This document shows, piece by piece, positions 27,759-36,937 of a stretch of 64,000 nt of DNA (the first letter of the stretch is position 1; every line of letters starts with the position of its first letter). Below the pieces are notes generated by a model. That model had not been told where the DNA came from and searched no databases. It saw only the letters and a program-made list of their open reading frames with translations. A program made the translations under genes and the position numbers. The stretch comes from Nostoc linckia FACHB-104 (GTDB taxonomy: Bacteria; Cyanobacteriota; Cyanobacteriia; Cyanobacteriales; Nostocaceae), in NCBI RefSeq assembly GCF_014696615.1, contig NZ_JACJQJ010000008.1:1-64000 (forward strand), written 5' to 3'.

Positions 27759-28478
27759 TTACTTAAAAATCTGCGATTTTATTTCTTGCTCTATGGCATC
27801 GCTAATAATCTCCGTGCCCATAGCTGGTTTGTCAAGATTGACTCTCATAAAATTTGTTTTATCATTTGCTGTAAATTTTTTATCATTATCAGAGTCTTTA
27901 ATAACTTTAATAAATAAAGCATTTTGACTGGGAACAATTACCCAATTCAGAATTTGAGTATTATTCGGGGTGATTTGGAGCAAATTTCGTCCTGATAAAT
28001 CCGATAGATAACCAGCGATCGCATCTGCACTGTTAAGTTTTTTATCAGCGTTGGTATCTTGCTCTACGATTCTATATAACCAAAATCGCGTAGGTGTTTT
28101 ACCTGGTATTTTGGTTTCCAAAAACTCGTAGCTATTAATCAGCGCTTTTTTATTCAATAACAGGTGGCTTTCTCCATCTTGTTTTTGATAAAAAATAAAA
28201 TTATATAATTGGTTTTCTCTACCTGAAGAACGCGAAATACTATAATCGCTGTCTTTCTCTAAATATTCTCCGGGGAGAGTTACAGGAATCATCAGATAAT
28301 CTGATTGCTCTTTAATAATTAAATCGCCATAGGTAATATTTTGTTGTGCCTTTTTTTCTTGAGTTGCATTGGCTTGTGTCTGCTCTATTCTTCTATTAGA
28401 AGTGGGCACACATGATGCCGCAAGTAAAGTTATAAATATTGCTGTAGTAATTTTCTTTTGAAAGCAATTAATACTCAT
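27759..28478 (-). CDS. Lipoprotein with two EF-hand-like loops
   Basis: This 239-residue protein has a lipoprotein signal peptide: basic KK, a hydrophobic core, then LAASC with lipidated Cys23. The mature part contains two calcium-type loops, DTNADKKLNSAD (residues 141-152) and DSDNDKKFTAND (195-206), each spaced as in EF-hands or dockerin-like repeats. The rest is likely beta-rich (LYNFIFYQKQDGESHLLL, RFWLYRIVE). Function is unknown. It is presumably anchored to the periplasmic face or outer membrane and may respond to calcium. It is monocistronic, with long non-coding DNA on both sides. Confidence 0.8.
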   Translation of the reverse strand: MSINCFQKKITTAIFITLLAASCVPTSNRRIEQTQANATQEKKAQQNITYGDLIIKEQSDYLMIPVTLPGEYLEKDSDYSISRSSGRENQLYNFIFYQKQDGESHLLLNKKALINSYEFLETKIPGKTPTRFWLYRIVEQDTNADKKLNSADAIAGYLSDLSGRNLLQITPNNTQILNWVIVPSQNALFIKVIKDSDNDKKFTANDKTNFMRVNLDKPAMGTEIISDAIEQEIKSQIFK

Positions 28479-28684
28479 TTAAATCTCCAAGCTAGATGTT
28501 TTGTTGTCTATTGTATTCCTAGCTGGAAATTATTCATAATTGGATGAAAATTGTAAGCCCTAAGTACCCAAATACAGGCTTTATTTATTAATTTAAGTGT
28601 CTTCTGAAAGAAGAATTTATAAGATTATGATTGGATTATTCTCAGGATAAATAAACTGTTATTCTTTTTTCTTTGTCTCTTTCT

Positions 28685-28810
28685 AGGACTTACGCCAAAG
28701 TCACGGAGTTACGTCATTACAAACATAGCGACGTAATCGCCTAAAATTATGGGATTGCTTCCCTACACTATGTTCCGGTCGCAATGACAAATTTTGTTTG
28801 CGTAAGTCCT
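28685..28810. mobile_element. 126-bp MITE with AGGACTTACGC ends
   Basis: Perfect 11-bp terminal inverted repeats, AGGACTTACGC (28685-28695) and GCGTAAGTCCT (28800-28810), bracket an internal imperfect palindrome (a GTCATTAC arm near 28713 and a complementary CAATGAC arm near 28781). No reading frame is present. The right end plus flank matches 450-465 near the IS701-like transposase. A target duplication is not evident. Confidence 0.75.
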
Positions 28811-28890
28811 GATAAAATCTGATCGCTATATTTATGTAGAATAAATCTACTTATAATATATATATTTTTTAATTATATTTAAAACTCAAA

Positions 28891-28914
28891 AACCTGGTCA
28901 TTGGTGACCAGGTT
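28891..28914. terminator. Perfect 10-bp hairpin
   Basis: AACCTGGTCA-TTGG-TGACCAGGTT is a perfect stem-loop in the 1059-bp gene-free region 28479-29537. No T-run follows, and no gene clearly ends at it. The rest of the region is AT-rich with short purine-rich repeats (29315-29355) and three GCTCCCT heptamers (29481-29502). Confidence 0.45.
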
Positions 28915-29537
28915 CGCTCGAATTCACTGTTTTCAAATCGTTAACTTTAATAAGTAGGTGGAGAAATCAACAACTAGGGTGGACTTAACAACTAACAACT
29001 TCAGCACCTTTCGTTTTTCCGCTTTGGGATTTGGCTTTGCCTTTTGTTCAAAGACTTTACGCCACTTAACTATAAATATGCTGAAACTTGCTTGGGCTGT
29101 ATGACAGGAGACACCGAGTCATTTGCCCTTTGGGTTTGGTTTTTTGTTATCTGGTGTCTTATGAATATAAAGATATCACTCCTAGCATTAGGAGAAAACT
29201 GTTGTTTACTAAAGTTGATGTTTTGTTTAATTCTGCAATACAGATTGAAGGTTGTATACGAATATGGTTGATATGTAGCGAATCTTTTCTGATTGAGGTA
29301 TTAGAAACAGCAGGTGGGCAAAGGGAAAAGGTGAAAGGGGAAAGGGAAAGGGAAAATTTCCCCTTCTCTTGTTTCCAACTTCTGCAAGCTGAATATGGCT
29401 AAGACAGTCATGCTTGGGGCGATCGCAATCATAAGCTAATCATTGTTTCTGCTGGTAAAAGCCGCAAACCCTCTCCCTTGCTCCCTGCTCCCTGCTCCCT
29501 GCAGTCTCAATGTGCTTACCCTTATATTAGGAAGGGT

Positions 29538-30497
29538 TTACCATTCCCACATAAGTTTACTTTCATCGAGATGATCGGTAACAATGCGCCCAATAGTATC
29601 GATTTCCGATATTTCTGCATCTGAAAGTTTTATCTCTCCAGCTACGGCGTTATCTTTTGCTTGTTGGGGATAACGCGCACCTGCGATCGCATTTGTTTGC
29701 GGTTGAGCAATTAACCAAGCTAGGGCTAACTGAGCCAAGGTAGCATTGTGTCTTTCTGCTATAGGGCGTAGTTTGTCTAAAGCTTGTTGGGCGCGTTCAA
29801 AGTTTTCACCTTGAAATAGCCTATTTTTAGCACGATTATCTGCAGGGTCAAATTGATGTCCGGGAGAAAATTTACCGGTTAATAATCCCTGGGCTAAAGG
29901 TGAATAAGCCAGAATAGAAATCTGATGTTCGACACAATAAGGCATTAACTCTTTTTCTACTGGTCGCCAAAATAGAGAATAGGGAGGTTGTAAACTATCA
30001 ATTCTGCCATATTGGGCGGCTTGGGCTAATTGCTCGCGAGAAAAATTAGAAACTCCAATGGCACGAATTTTACCTTGCTTTTTCAGGAAATTAAGAGCAT
30101 TCATAGTCTCCTCAATCGGGACTATTTCAGTATTAAAAGCACCAGATGGCCAATGAATTTGGTATAGGTCTATGTAGTCAGTTTTTAAATTTTCTAAAGA
30201 CCGTTCGCAAGCGGCGATTACTTGGTCATACTTAAGATGATTCGCAAAAACTTTTGTGGCGTACTCTACTTGCGATCGCACATCTGATAAAGCTTCAGCT
30301 ACAATGCGTTCAGAGTGTCCATCACCATAGACCTCAGCCGTATCAATTGTGGTAATTCCTGCTTCAAATGCGGCTCGAATTGTTTTAATAGAGTCATCAT
30401 CTTCAATACCCACCCACATTCTTTTACCAGCTTGCCAAGTCCCCATTAAGATAGGTGTGATTTTGACATCTGATGTTCCGAGAGTTCGCTTTTCCAT
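29538..30497 (-). CDS. Aldo/keto reductase
   Basis: This 319-residue (alpha/beta)8-barrel NADPH-dependent reductase has the catalytic tetrad Asp52, Tyr57, Lys82 and His115. It also has the family motifs DTAEVYGDGHSER, LYQIHWPSG, AIGVSNFSREQL and LAYSPLAQGLLTGKF. It reduces aldehydes or ketones; the physiological substrate is unknown. It resembles general-stress or YajO/YccK-type aldo/keto reductases. Its promoter region faces the divergent DUF1802 gene across 81 bp, so the two may be coregulated. Confidence 0.92.
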   Translation of the reverse strand: MEKRTLGTSDVKITPILMGTWQAGKRMWVGIEDDDSIKTIRAAFEAGITTIDTAEVYGDGHSERIVAEALSDVRSQVEYATKVFANHLKYDQVIAACERSLENLKTDYIDLYQIHWPSGAFNTEIVPIEETMNALNFLKKQGKIRAIGVSNFSREQLAQAAQYGRIDSLQPPYSLFWRPVEKELMPYCVEHQISILAYSPLAQGLLTGKFSPGHQFDPADNRAKNRLFQGENFERAQQALDKLRPIAERHNATLAQLALAWLIAQPQTNAIAGARYPQQAKDNAVAGEIKLSDAEISEIDTIGRIVTDHLDESKLMWEW

Positions 30498-30578
30498 AGT
30501 TCCTAATTCATATCCCTGGATAGTTTCAGACTGTAACGGTATTAGCGTGAAATTAAATCAGAGTTAAAGTAGATATCC

Positions 30579-31172
30579 ATGAATTTGACCACAACTTTTC
30601 ATGCACTCAAAGAATGGGCAGTTGCTATTGATGCCTTAGAAAATGGCAACACTATTATGTTGCTTCGCAAAGGCGGTATCCATGAACAGAATGGACGTTT
30701 TCAAGTTGCTCATCACCAGGTTTTACTCTACCCTACATTTGAGCATCAACAAACTTTTATGCTCAAATCTGAGTATGCTAATCTTGTCTGCCCAGTCACA
30801 TCTGGCTGGCATCCGGAAACGGTTCACATCAGTAGTTGGGCGGAAATTACCGATATTTTGCCTGTGAGGGATGAGTCAACTGTTAACAAGTTGCTTCCTT
30901 TCCATATTTGGAACGAGCATTTTATTAGCGATCGCTTAAAATGGAAAGCCCGTCAGCCTTTGTATATTCTCTTGCTCCGGGTTTATAAACTCGCACAAGT
31001 ACAGGAAATTCCTTATCTAACTAAATACGGTGGCTGCAAGTCTTGGATTGATTTAGCACAACCTATTAATATCCAAGCAGCAGAACCAGTTTTGCCTGAA
31101 TCTCGCTATCAGCAGTTAGTAGGGGAAATTCGCACGATTGTGGGCGATAAATTGTATGTCCCATCTTTGTGA
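30579..31172 (+). CDS. DUF1802 family protein
   Basis: This 197-residue soluble protein is recognised as DUF1802 from the N-terminal FHALKEWAVAIDALENGNTIMLLRKGGIHE, a central HHQVLLYPTFEHQ and the downstream WKARQPLYILLLRVYKL. The family is common in cyanobacteria and some other bacteria, often as a single gene, and has no established function. The length is normal. It is divergent from the aldo/keto reductase. Confidence 0.85.
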   Translation: MNLTTTFHALKEWAVAIDALENGNTIMLLRKGGIHEQNGRFQVAHHQVLLYPTFEHQQTFMLKSEYANLVCPVTSGWHPETVHISSWAEITDILPVRDESTVNKLLPFHIWNEHFISDRLKWKARQPLYILLLRVYKLAQVQEIPYLTKYGGCKSWIDLAQPINIQAAEPVLPESRYQQLVGEIRTIVGDKLYVPSL

Positions 31173-31658
31173 TCTGCCGATTTTTAATTGCACTTCTGGC
31201 AAGTATCCTAGCTGCTCACTCCTCTATTCCTCAAGGCTGAATTGCAGATGTGGCAAGGATACAGCCAAGTAAAGTTATCTCATAACTTTGAGTTTGCACA
31301 GCTTTAACATTAGCAAATATAAGTAATTCCGACTTGTGTAACTAGAAAAACAAATATGTGAACCATCACTTGTGACTTCAAATAGTAGCTCTTGTTACAT
31401 ACACTAGCAAAAACCGCAAGTAATATTAAAAAAACTTCACCCTGTATCAAGGAAGAGTATAGAACTTGGTTGGCTCTGTTATTTTTAGCCTACGGAAGAA
31501 GTCCGTTAGGGTAGCGGCTTGTGGGTAATTATCTGTTCTCAACCAATAGGAAATTCGCAGTTATTTCAAATAAGCAGAAAAATTATCCCAAAGGGTGATG
31601 TTGGTATTGACAAAAATCTGCAAATATGCAATATATGCTTAAAGCAAAGGAGTTTACC
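31173..31658. other. Intergenic region
   Basis: About 490 bp without a gene. It contains an interspersed repeat piece (TAGCCTACGGAAGAAGTCCG at 31489-31508 and a following AGGGTAGCGGCT). The end holds the AAAGGAG ribosome site of the next gene. Confidence 0.5.
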
Positions 31659-31919
31659 ATGCAAGGACAAATGTGCTGGTTATCTAGTTTAGGTGCTGAT
31701 GGGGAGAAAATTTTGCATTTGCAAGCTTCACCTAATCAGCCTTGGCGGCCATACAACGCTTGTAGGGAATATGCTGTTCCCGATTATAAAATACCAGGTG
31801 GTTCTAAAGGTTGGGCAACTTATCAAAAATTGCTGAAGGCTGGCTGGACTCTTGTACCAAGTGCTCGTGCTAACGAATTTGTCAACAATTATTCAGATTC
31901 AATAATCCAAAATCAATAG
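31659..31919 (+). CDS. Small hypothetical protein
   Basis: This 86-residue protein begins MQGQMCWLSSLG. The start at 31659 is preferred over an in-frame one at 31626, because AAAGGAG lies 7 bases upstream of it. It is soluble and Trp-rich (four Trp: in MCWLS, QPWRP, KGWAT and AGWTL) and has no recognised domain. A segment YAVPDYKIPGGSKGWATYQKLLKAGWTLVP suggests a compact fold. It is convergent with ggt. Function unknown. Confidence 0.65.
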   Translation: MQGQMCWLSSLGADGEKILHLQASPNQPWRPYNACREYAVPDYKIPGGSKGWATYQKLLKAGWTLVPSARANEFVNNYSDSIIQNQ

Positions 31920-31962
31920 TCCACAGTTCATCCTGAAGACTGTGGATTTAATTTATTAAACA

Positions 31963-33762
31963 TCAAAAACCCATAGCGGAACCTTCTCCGCGAGGATCGG
32001 CTGCGCCCTCTAAAGCCTTATCTGCCGTTACAACGATCGCATTAGCATTACCCCAAGGAGTCCTTTCCTTGATGTTGTGTCCACGTCGGCGCAATTCCTG
32101 TAACGTGACAGCATCCAAACCCCAAGGTTCTATTCGCAACTCATCGGGAAGCCACTGGTGATGTATGCGTGGAGCAGAAACCGCTGCACCAGCATCCATA
32201 CCATATTCCAAAACGTTGAGGATAACTTGCAAGACTTGGGTGATAATCGTGCTACCACCAGGCGCACCTACAGCCATTCGTAACTGACCATTTTCGGTGA
32301 CAATTGTAGGTGTCATGCTAGATAGCGGCGTTTTCCGAGGTGCGATCGCATTTGCTTCGTTACCAACCAAGCCAAAAGCATTAGGTACACCAGGTGCAGC
32401 AGCAAAATCATCCATCTCATTGTTCAGCACAATTCCTGTTCCAGGTGTCACTACACCTGCGCCAAACCCAAGGTTAATTGTAAATGTCAAACTAACGGCA
32501 TTGTGCTGTGCATCTACAACTGTTAAATGACTAGTTTCCGGCGATTCAGACAATTTGGGATTTCGGATTTTAAATTTTGGATTACTTAGTTGCATTAAAC
32601 CTAATGGTAGAGCCTGGCTAAACTGTTGTAGTGTTTTTTGGTCTACTGGTTTTACCTCTGTCGCAGGTTTAGCAACTTCCATGTTAATTTCTTGACGGCG
32701 TTTTTTAGCATAGGCGGTGCTAATGAGTTGCTGTATGGGAACTTTAACAAAATCAGGATCGCCTAGATATTGGGAACGATCTGCGTAAGCTATTTTCATT
32801 GCCTCTGTCAGCAAATGTAAAGCATCGGGGTGATGCCAGCCCCAAGATTTTAAACTGCTGTCCCCAATGATGTTTAAAATTTGTAATAGGTGAACTCCTC
32901 CCGAAGAAGGTGGTGGCATTGAGCAGATTTTAGCTTGACGAAAATTGCCACAAATAGGAGTGCGCCAAATGGGTTTGTAGGCTTTTAAGTCTGCCAAAGT
33001 AATTAACCCACCATTTTTAGCCATATCTGCGGCGATCGCTTGGGCAATATTACCTGTGTAAAAACTTTGGGGATTTTGGGCGATCGCTTCTAGAGTTTTG
33101 GCTAAGTCACGCTGCACTAATCTTTCCCCTGGCTGGTAATATTCACCATTGCGAGTAAAAATTTCCCGCGCCGCTGGGTTGCTAAGAATTACTTGCTTGC
33201 GATTTGCCAGAGCTGGCAAAGAACGGTAAGTTAGCAAAGGACTCAGGATAAAGCCATCTTTGGCGAGTGCGATCGCAGGTTTTACCACCTCTCGCCAAGG
33301 CAGCTTACCATAACGGCGATGCACTTCATACATTCCTGCCACCGTTCCTGGTGTCGCTACTGCCAAATAACCGTTGACACTTGCATTCGGACGCACGTTA
33401 CCTTGTGCATCTAAGTAAAGATTTTTTGTAGCCTTGATGGGTGCGCGTTCCCGAAAATCCAGCGCTTTCATTTCACCAGTTTTTTGGGAATGCATCAGTA
33501 AAAATCCACCCCCACCAATTCCCGCAGAAAAAGGTTCAACCACAGAAATTGCCAAGGTTGTGGCGACTGCTGCATCAACTGCATTCCCACCTTTGCGTAA
33601 CATGGAAATCCCTGCATCACTGGCTAAGGGATGGGCTGATACCACCATCCCCTGTTTACTGCGTAGGGGTATAGTAAAGGCAGCTGATACAACTTGGCTA
33701 TGAAGCAGAACGCTCAGAGAAAAGATGGTAAATGCAACGCGCTGCAATTTAGGATTACGCAC
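31963..33762 (-). CDS. ggt: Gamma-glutamyltranspeptidase (Ggt), repeat insert before cleavage site
   Basis: This 599-residue periplasmic Ntn-hydrolase is made as a precursor and cuts itself before a catalytic Thr. A signal peptide (residues 1-27) is followed by the large-subunit segment GGNAVDAAVATTLAISVVEP and the GIGGGGF loop. The small subunit begins at Thr410 (ETSHLTVVD, equivalent to TTHYSVVD of known enzymes). Later motifs GTGIVLNNEMDDF and GAPGGSTIITQV are intact. It hydrolyses or transfers gamma-glutamyl groups, as in glutathione breakdown. Residues about 393-405 (SNPKFKIRNPKLS) are encoded by an intergenic-type repeat inserted in frame just before the cleavage site, in a part that is usually flexible. 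The enzyme is therefore probably still active. Confidence 0.93.
   Translation of the reverse strand: MRNPKLQRVAFTIFSLSVLLHSQVVSAAFTIPLRSKQGMVVSAHPLASDAGISMLRKGGNAVDAAVATTLAISVVEPFSAGIGGGGFLLMHSQKTGEMKALDFRERAPIKATKNLYLDAQGNVRPNASVNGYLAVATPGTVAGMYEVHRRYGKLPWREVVKPAIALAKDGFILSPLLTYRSLPALANRKQVILSNPAAREIFTRNGEYYQPGERLVQRDLAKTLEAIAQNPQSFYTGNIAQAIAADMAKNGGLITLADLKAYKPIWRTPICGNFRQAKICSMPPPSSGGVHLLQILNIIGDSSLKSWGWHHPDALHLLTEAMKIAYADRSQYLGDPDFVKVPIQQLISTAYAKKRRQEINMEVAKPATEVKPVDQKTLQQFSQALPLGLMQLSNPKFKIRNPKLSESPETSHLTVVDAQHNAVSLTFTINLGFGAGVVTPGTGIVLNNEMDDFAAAPGVPNAFGLVGNEANAIAPRKTPLSSMTPTIVTENGQLRMAVGAPGGSTIITQVLQVILNVLEYGMDAGAAVSAPRIHHQWLPDELRIEPWGLDAVTLQELRRRGHNIKERTPWGNANAIVVTADKALEGAADPRGEGSAMGF
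32548..32586 (-). repeat. In-frame repeat insert inside ggt
   Basis: Read on the minus strand the segment is an AATCCAAAATTTAAAATCCG-type repeat, a kind usually found between genes in filamentous cyanobacteria. Here it adds about 13 codons within ggt without breaking the frame. Confidence 0.65.
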
Positions 33763-33846
33763 TTTTATACCATTTAGTTTAATGTGATGCTTTGCAATCT
33801 CTCATAAAATATCTATATTGAAAAGTATCTTTCGTCAGATTTGTAG

Positions 33847-33874
33847 AATGCGTTAGCCTTCGGCGTAACGCATC
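33847..33874. repeat. TGCGTTA palindromic repeat
   Basis: AATGCGTTAGCC and GGCGTAACGCAT pair with one bulged base. It is the same family as 14336-14401 and 60603-60628. It lies between the TPR gene stop and the ggt start. Confidence 0.55.
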
Positions 33875-33882
33875 GTCTATAT

Positions 33883-35208
33883 TTATAACTTCAATCCTAA
33901 TTTATCCATAAACTTTAACATCTTTTGGATTTGGTGTTTATCTCCTAACATCTGATAAATTTTATATGCATAACGGTAATAATAAATAGCTTCTTCAGAA
34001 TGATGTAACCTCTGGAGGGTATTTCCTAGAGTCAGAGATATTTTGGCTGCTTCTCGATTATTTTTCTGGGCTTGAGCGATGATCAAAGCAGACTGTAAAA
34101 ATCCCATTGCTTGAGAGAATCGTGCTGATGAATAATATATATAACCAAGATTAAATAATAGCTGTTGCTGATTTTGCTGATTTCCTATATCTTGCAAAAG
34201 ATTTACAGATTGCTGATAAGGTGCTAAAACACAATCCTGTTTCACTAAATTATGATGTGTAACACCAATTGCTTCTACAGGTTGCCGATTAATACTTAAA
34301 GATTCAAGCTTGTATTCTCTTGCTTGCTCAGATAAATTCATTTGAATGCACAAATCACTTAAGCCGTGCAAAATTACACTGCGGACTCTGGACTCGCCTA
34401 GTTCATCAGAAATATTTAGAGAAGTTGTCAAACAATCTATTGCTTGATGATAATCATGTAGTCCTTTATATGCCTGTCCCAGAATGTTAAAACTAATCAT
34501 CACCAGGCTTTGATTATCAATAGCTTTCGCTAGCAAGAGTGATTTATTACAATAATTAATTGCTTGCTGCCACTGTTGTAATTGGAGATAAATACTAGCA
34601 ATATTTCCTAGAGCATCACCTATAGCTTTGATATCCTCCATTTCTTGAGCAATTAACAAAGCTTTCTGTTCATATCTCAAGGATTCTTGGTAATTGCCTA
34701 GACACTGATAAACTTTGGCTAAAGATGCCAAAGCGCTTTTCTGGCAAGTGCGTTGATTTATTTCGCAACTAATAGCCAACTGATTTTTGAAATGCTCAAT
34801 TGCTATTTGGAACTGTCCCAAATTTTGGTAACTAGTGCCTAAAGCTGAGATTCCTGCAATGTGTAAGACTCTGTTCCCAGTCTCACAAGTAATTTTGACT
34901 AATTTTGTAAAATACTTAACCGCATCATAGTTTTGTCTCAATTGAAAATAACAATTACCTATATTGTATAAAGCTATTTCTTGCCAATCTTTAGCACCCA
35001 TCCGCTGAGATAAGGCAAGAAGCAGCTTATGATACTCTAAAGCTTGTGCAAAATTAAATAGTTTTTCGTAAATAGCTGCTAGCTGGCTTAAGCAAGTTAG
35101 TTCTTCCTGTAAAGCGTGACTGCGGCGACTAATTGACAGCCTCTCCAAGTAATAAGCAAGCCGCTTACGCAGGAGGTGCGTGAGATGTTGTTCATCTTCT
35201 CCCAACAT
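33883..35208 (-). CDS. Tetratricopeptide repeat (TPR) protein
   Basis: This 441-residue all-helical protein has about nine TPR units from residue 40 on. Examples are ALYNIGNCYFQLRQNYDAVKYF, AGISALGTSYQNLGQFQIAIEHF, SALASLAKVYQCLGNYQESLRY and LGNIASIYLQLQQWQQAINYC, spaced about 40 residues apart as in LGN/Rapsyn-type arrays. There is no signal peptide and no enzymatic domain such as CHAT or a kinase, so it is likely a scaffold or partner-binding protein. The N-terminal 30 residues are basic. It is a single gene, with an 800-bp AT-rich upstream region. Confidence 0.88.
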   Translation of the reverse strand: MLGEDEQHLTHLLRKRLAYYLERLSISRRSHALQEELTCLSQLAAIYEKLFNFAQALEYHKLLLALSQRMGAKDWQEIALYNIGNCYFQLRQNYDAVKYFTKLVKITCETGNRVLHIAGISALGTSYQNLGQFQIAIEHFKNQLAISCEINQRTCQKSALASLAKVYQCLGNYQESLRYEQKALLIAQEMEDIKAIGDALGNIASIYLQLQQWQQAINYCNKSLLLAKAIDNQSLVMISFNILGQAYKGLHDYHQAIDCLTTSLNISDELGESRVRSVILHGLSDLCIQMNLSEQAREYKLESLSINRQPVEAIGVTHHNLVKQDCVLAPYQQSVNLLQDIGNQQNQQQLLFNLGYIYYSSARFSQAMGFLQSALIIAQAQKNNREAAKISLTLGNTLQRLHHSEEAIYYYRYAYKIYQMLGDKHQIQKMLKFMDKLGLKL

Positions 35209-35991
35209 ATTGAGTAGAAAGTATAGTTTTTAACTTAGGTAAAATTTGACTAAATAAATATCCAGCCAAAAGTGATTACAGTAATACGTAACATGTTACT
35301 GGTAGCATTTGATAAATAGATTTGGTAAAGATTTTCTATTTTTCATATAAACTTTAAATTTTCTTACTCAAGCCTTTAATAACAGATGCTATTTAAAGTA
35401 TATATTCAGACAAAAATATTACCATTGTTTCGTATTTATACTTAAAAAGTTGGCATTCACTCAGTAAAATACTAGTTTTAAATCACACATTACTTATGAC
35501 ATAAAAATTCTCTAGAAGTTCCATAAGATAGCAAAAAAGCTGAAAGTGCAACTTTTATTATTGTAGTAATAAAATAGCAATTATCAAATTTATCTACTGA
35601 GTCTCTGGGAAATAGATGCTTTTGTGAAAGCTACAATTTTTTACTACATACTGAACTATTTTCCAGCTAATTTCGGCTAAATATCTAATTAAGCTGGAAA
35701 ATAAGCCTTAAGTAACTAAATTAATGTAAAATGTTTGGCATATTTGCTTAATCTAACTTTTAAATTATTTCTCTTCCTTAGAAGACCCTATAGTATAGCG
35801 ACGCTGAGGCATAGCGTTGACGAAATATTTTGCTATTTTCAACTTTAATCTCGAGTTTTTCTCCTTGCCCTAAGAGAGATACAGAATTTTATGGTTGCTT
35901 TTTTAAATTAATTATCAAATATAAATACCCCCCAGGATCAATTAACTTTTTGTCGGAAATTAGCAAATCATTGAAGAGTTGGCTGAGCTAA
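35209..35991. other. AT-rich intergenic region
   Basis: About 780 bp with no gene seen. The left part should hold the TPR gene promoter (minus strand). A repeat-like piece AGCGACGCTGAGGCATAGCG lies near 35797-35816. Confidence 0.4.
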
Positions 35992-36339
35992 AGAGATGAT
36001 GAATTTTTCAGGGTTGAAAATCAAGGGTTGCTGTTGGTTAGAAATTGCGATCGCTCTAGGAAAATTATCCGCGCAGAACTACCACCCCAATGCAAAAGTG
36101 AAGGCTGGATTCATCAAGCGCAACTGCGAACAGAAGAACGTATTTATGGCTTAGGGGAACGTGCTTCTACGCTCAATCTGCGCGCCGCTAAAGATGAACA
36201 GCAACAAAGTAAAACCTACTGGATGTGCAACTATGATGCTGCGGGGATGTATCCTCTGGGTTCAGATCCCATATATCTCTGCATTCCTATATATCTAGGT
36301 TTGCATTCTCTGGGTATTTCAGTTGAAAGTGCTGAGTAA
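35992..36339 (+). pseudogene. Remnant of a family GH31 alpha-glucosidase
   Basis: The frame open from 35992 to 36339 encodes about 115 residues that match the N-terminal part of cyanobacterial GH31 glycosidases: IRAELPPQ, ERIYGLGERASTLNLRAAKDE, then YWMCNYDAAGMYPLGSDPIY and CIPIYLGLH. A stop (TAA at 35989) blocks the frame upstream, and there is no good start. Similarity ends abruptly after IYLGLHSLG, followed by a stop. The catalytic barrel (over 500 residues) is missing and heptamer repeats follow. The gene is therefore a decayed fragment. Confidence 0.8.
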
Positions 36340-36377
36340 GCTAATACGCGTCTAAATTGCATAACTACTCATAAGAA

Positions 36378-36426
36378 CTGTTGACTGTTGACTGTTGACT
36401 GTTGACTGTTGACTGTTGACTGTTGA
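36378..36426. repeat. STRR: seven CTGTTGA heptamers
   Basis: Seven exact copies of a 7-bp unit lie just downstream of the GH31 remnant. Confidence 0.95.
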
Positions 36427-36606
36427 CAGCCCTCACAATGGATTGTGCAACTTAAAAGCCGAATAGCTTATTGAGTCAAAAGTTACTTCTTCCTTTCTAA
36501 CATTACCTATTACCCAATCCCCAATGTGGCACTTTGGCAACTACTTACAAAAATAACTGGATATATTGCATATATTACCAAGATGTTTTCACATATTATT
36601 CTAAAG

Positions 36607-36628
36607 ACAGGTGGCGACCTGTTTTTTT
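36607..36628 (+). terminator. Intrinsic terminator, first of three
   Basis: ACAGGT-GGCG-ACCTGT is followed by seven T. A second inverted repeat, TTGCCAAAA/TTTTGGCAA (36629-36654), is adjacent. No gene clearly ends here; the GH31 remnant is 270 bp upstream. Confidence 0.6.
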
Positions 36629-36835
36629 ATTGCCAAAAATTCGGCATTTTGGCAACTTTTGGAATTTTAGCTATGTTATTTTTAAATACATTGAGGATTG
36701 ACCCAGGTTGCAACATCATCAATAGGAGCAAATTAACTTTATTGTTGTTTGCCCTTTAATAATCCTGACGACCTATTAAACTTATTTGTGTATTTTTCCA
36801 GAGTACAAGGTGTATTACCGCTTTCAAGCTATCTG

Positions 36836-36857
36836 GACGGGATAATACCCGTCTTTT
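36836..36857 (+). terminator. Intrinsic terminator, second of three
   Basis: GACGGG-ATAATA-CCCGTC is a perfect 6-bp GC-rich stem followed by TTTTATT. Confidence 0.65.
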
Positions 36858-36937
36858 ATTATGCTTTTTAGTTAAGTATAAATATTGTTTTTTGTACTAT
36901 CAGCTTTTAGTGAATTTGAACACATCCTATAGGAAGA

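Noticed and set aside
29044-29402. Two overlapping frames of 75 and 104 codons
   Set aside because: Low-complexity composition, no family and purine-rich repeat at the end; likely chance frames in a gene-free region.
36378-36426. Repeats resembling a CRISPR array
   Set aside because: The unit is 7 bp with no spacers; it is an STRR. The 21-bp minisatellite likewise has no unique spacers.
36526-36759. 77-codon hydrophobic plus-strand frame
   Set aside because: It runs across two stem-loops, one a clear terminator with a T-run, and has no ribosome site or recognisable family.
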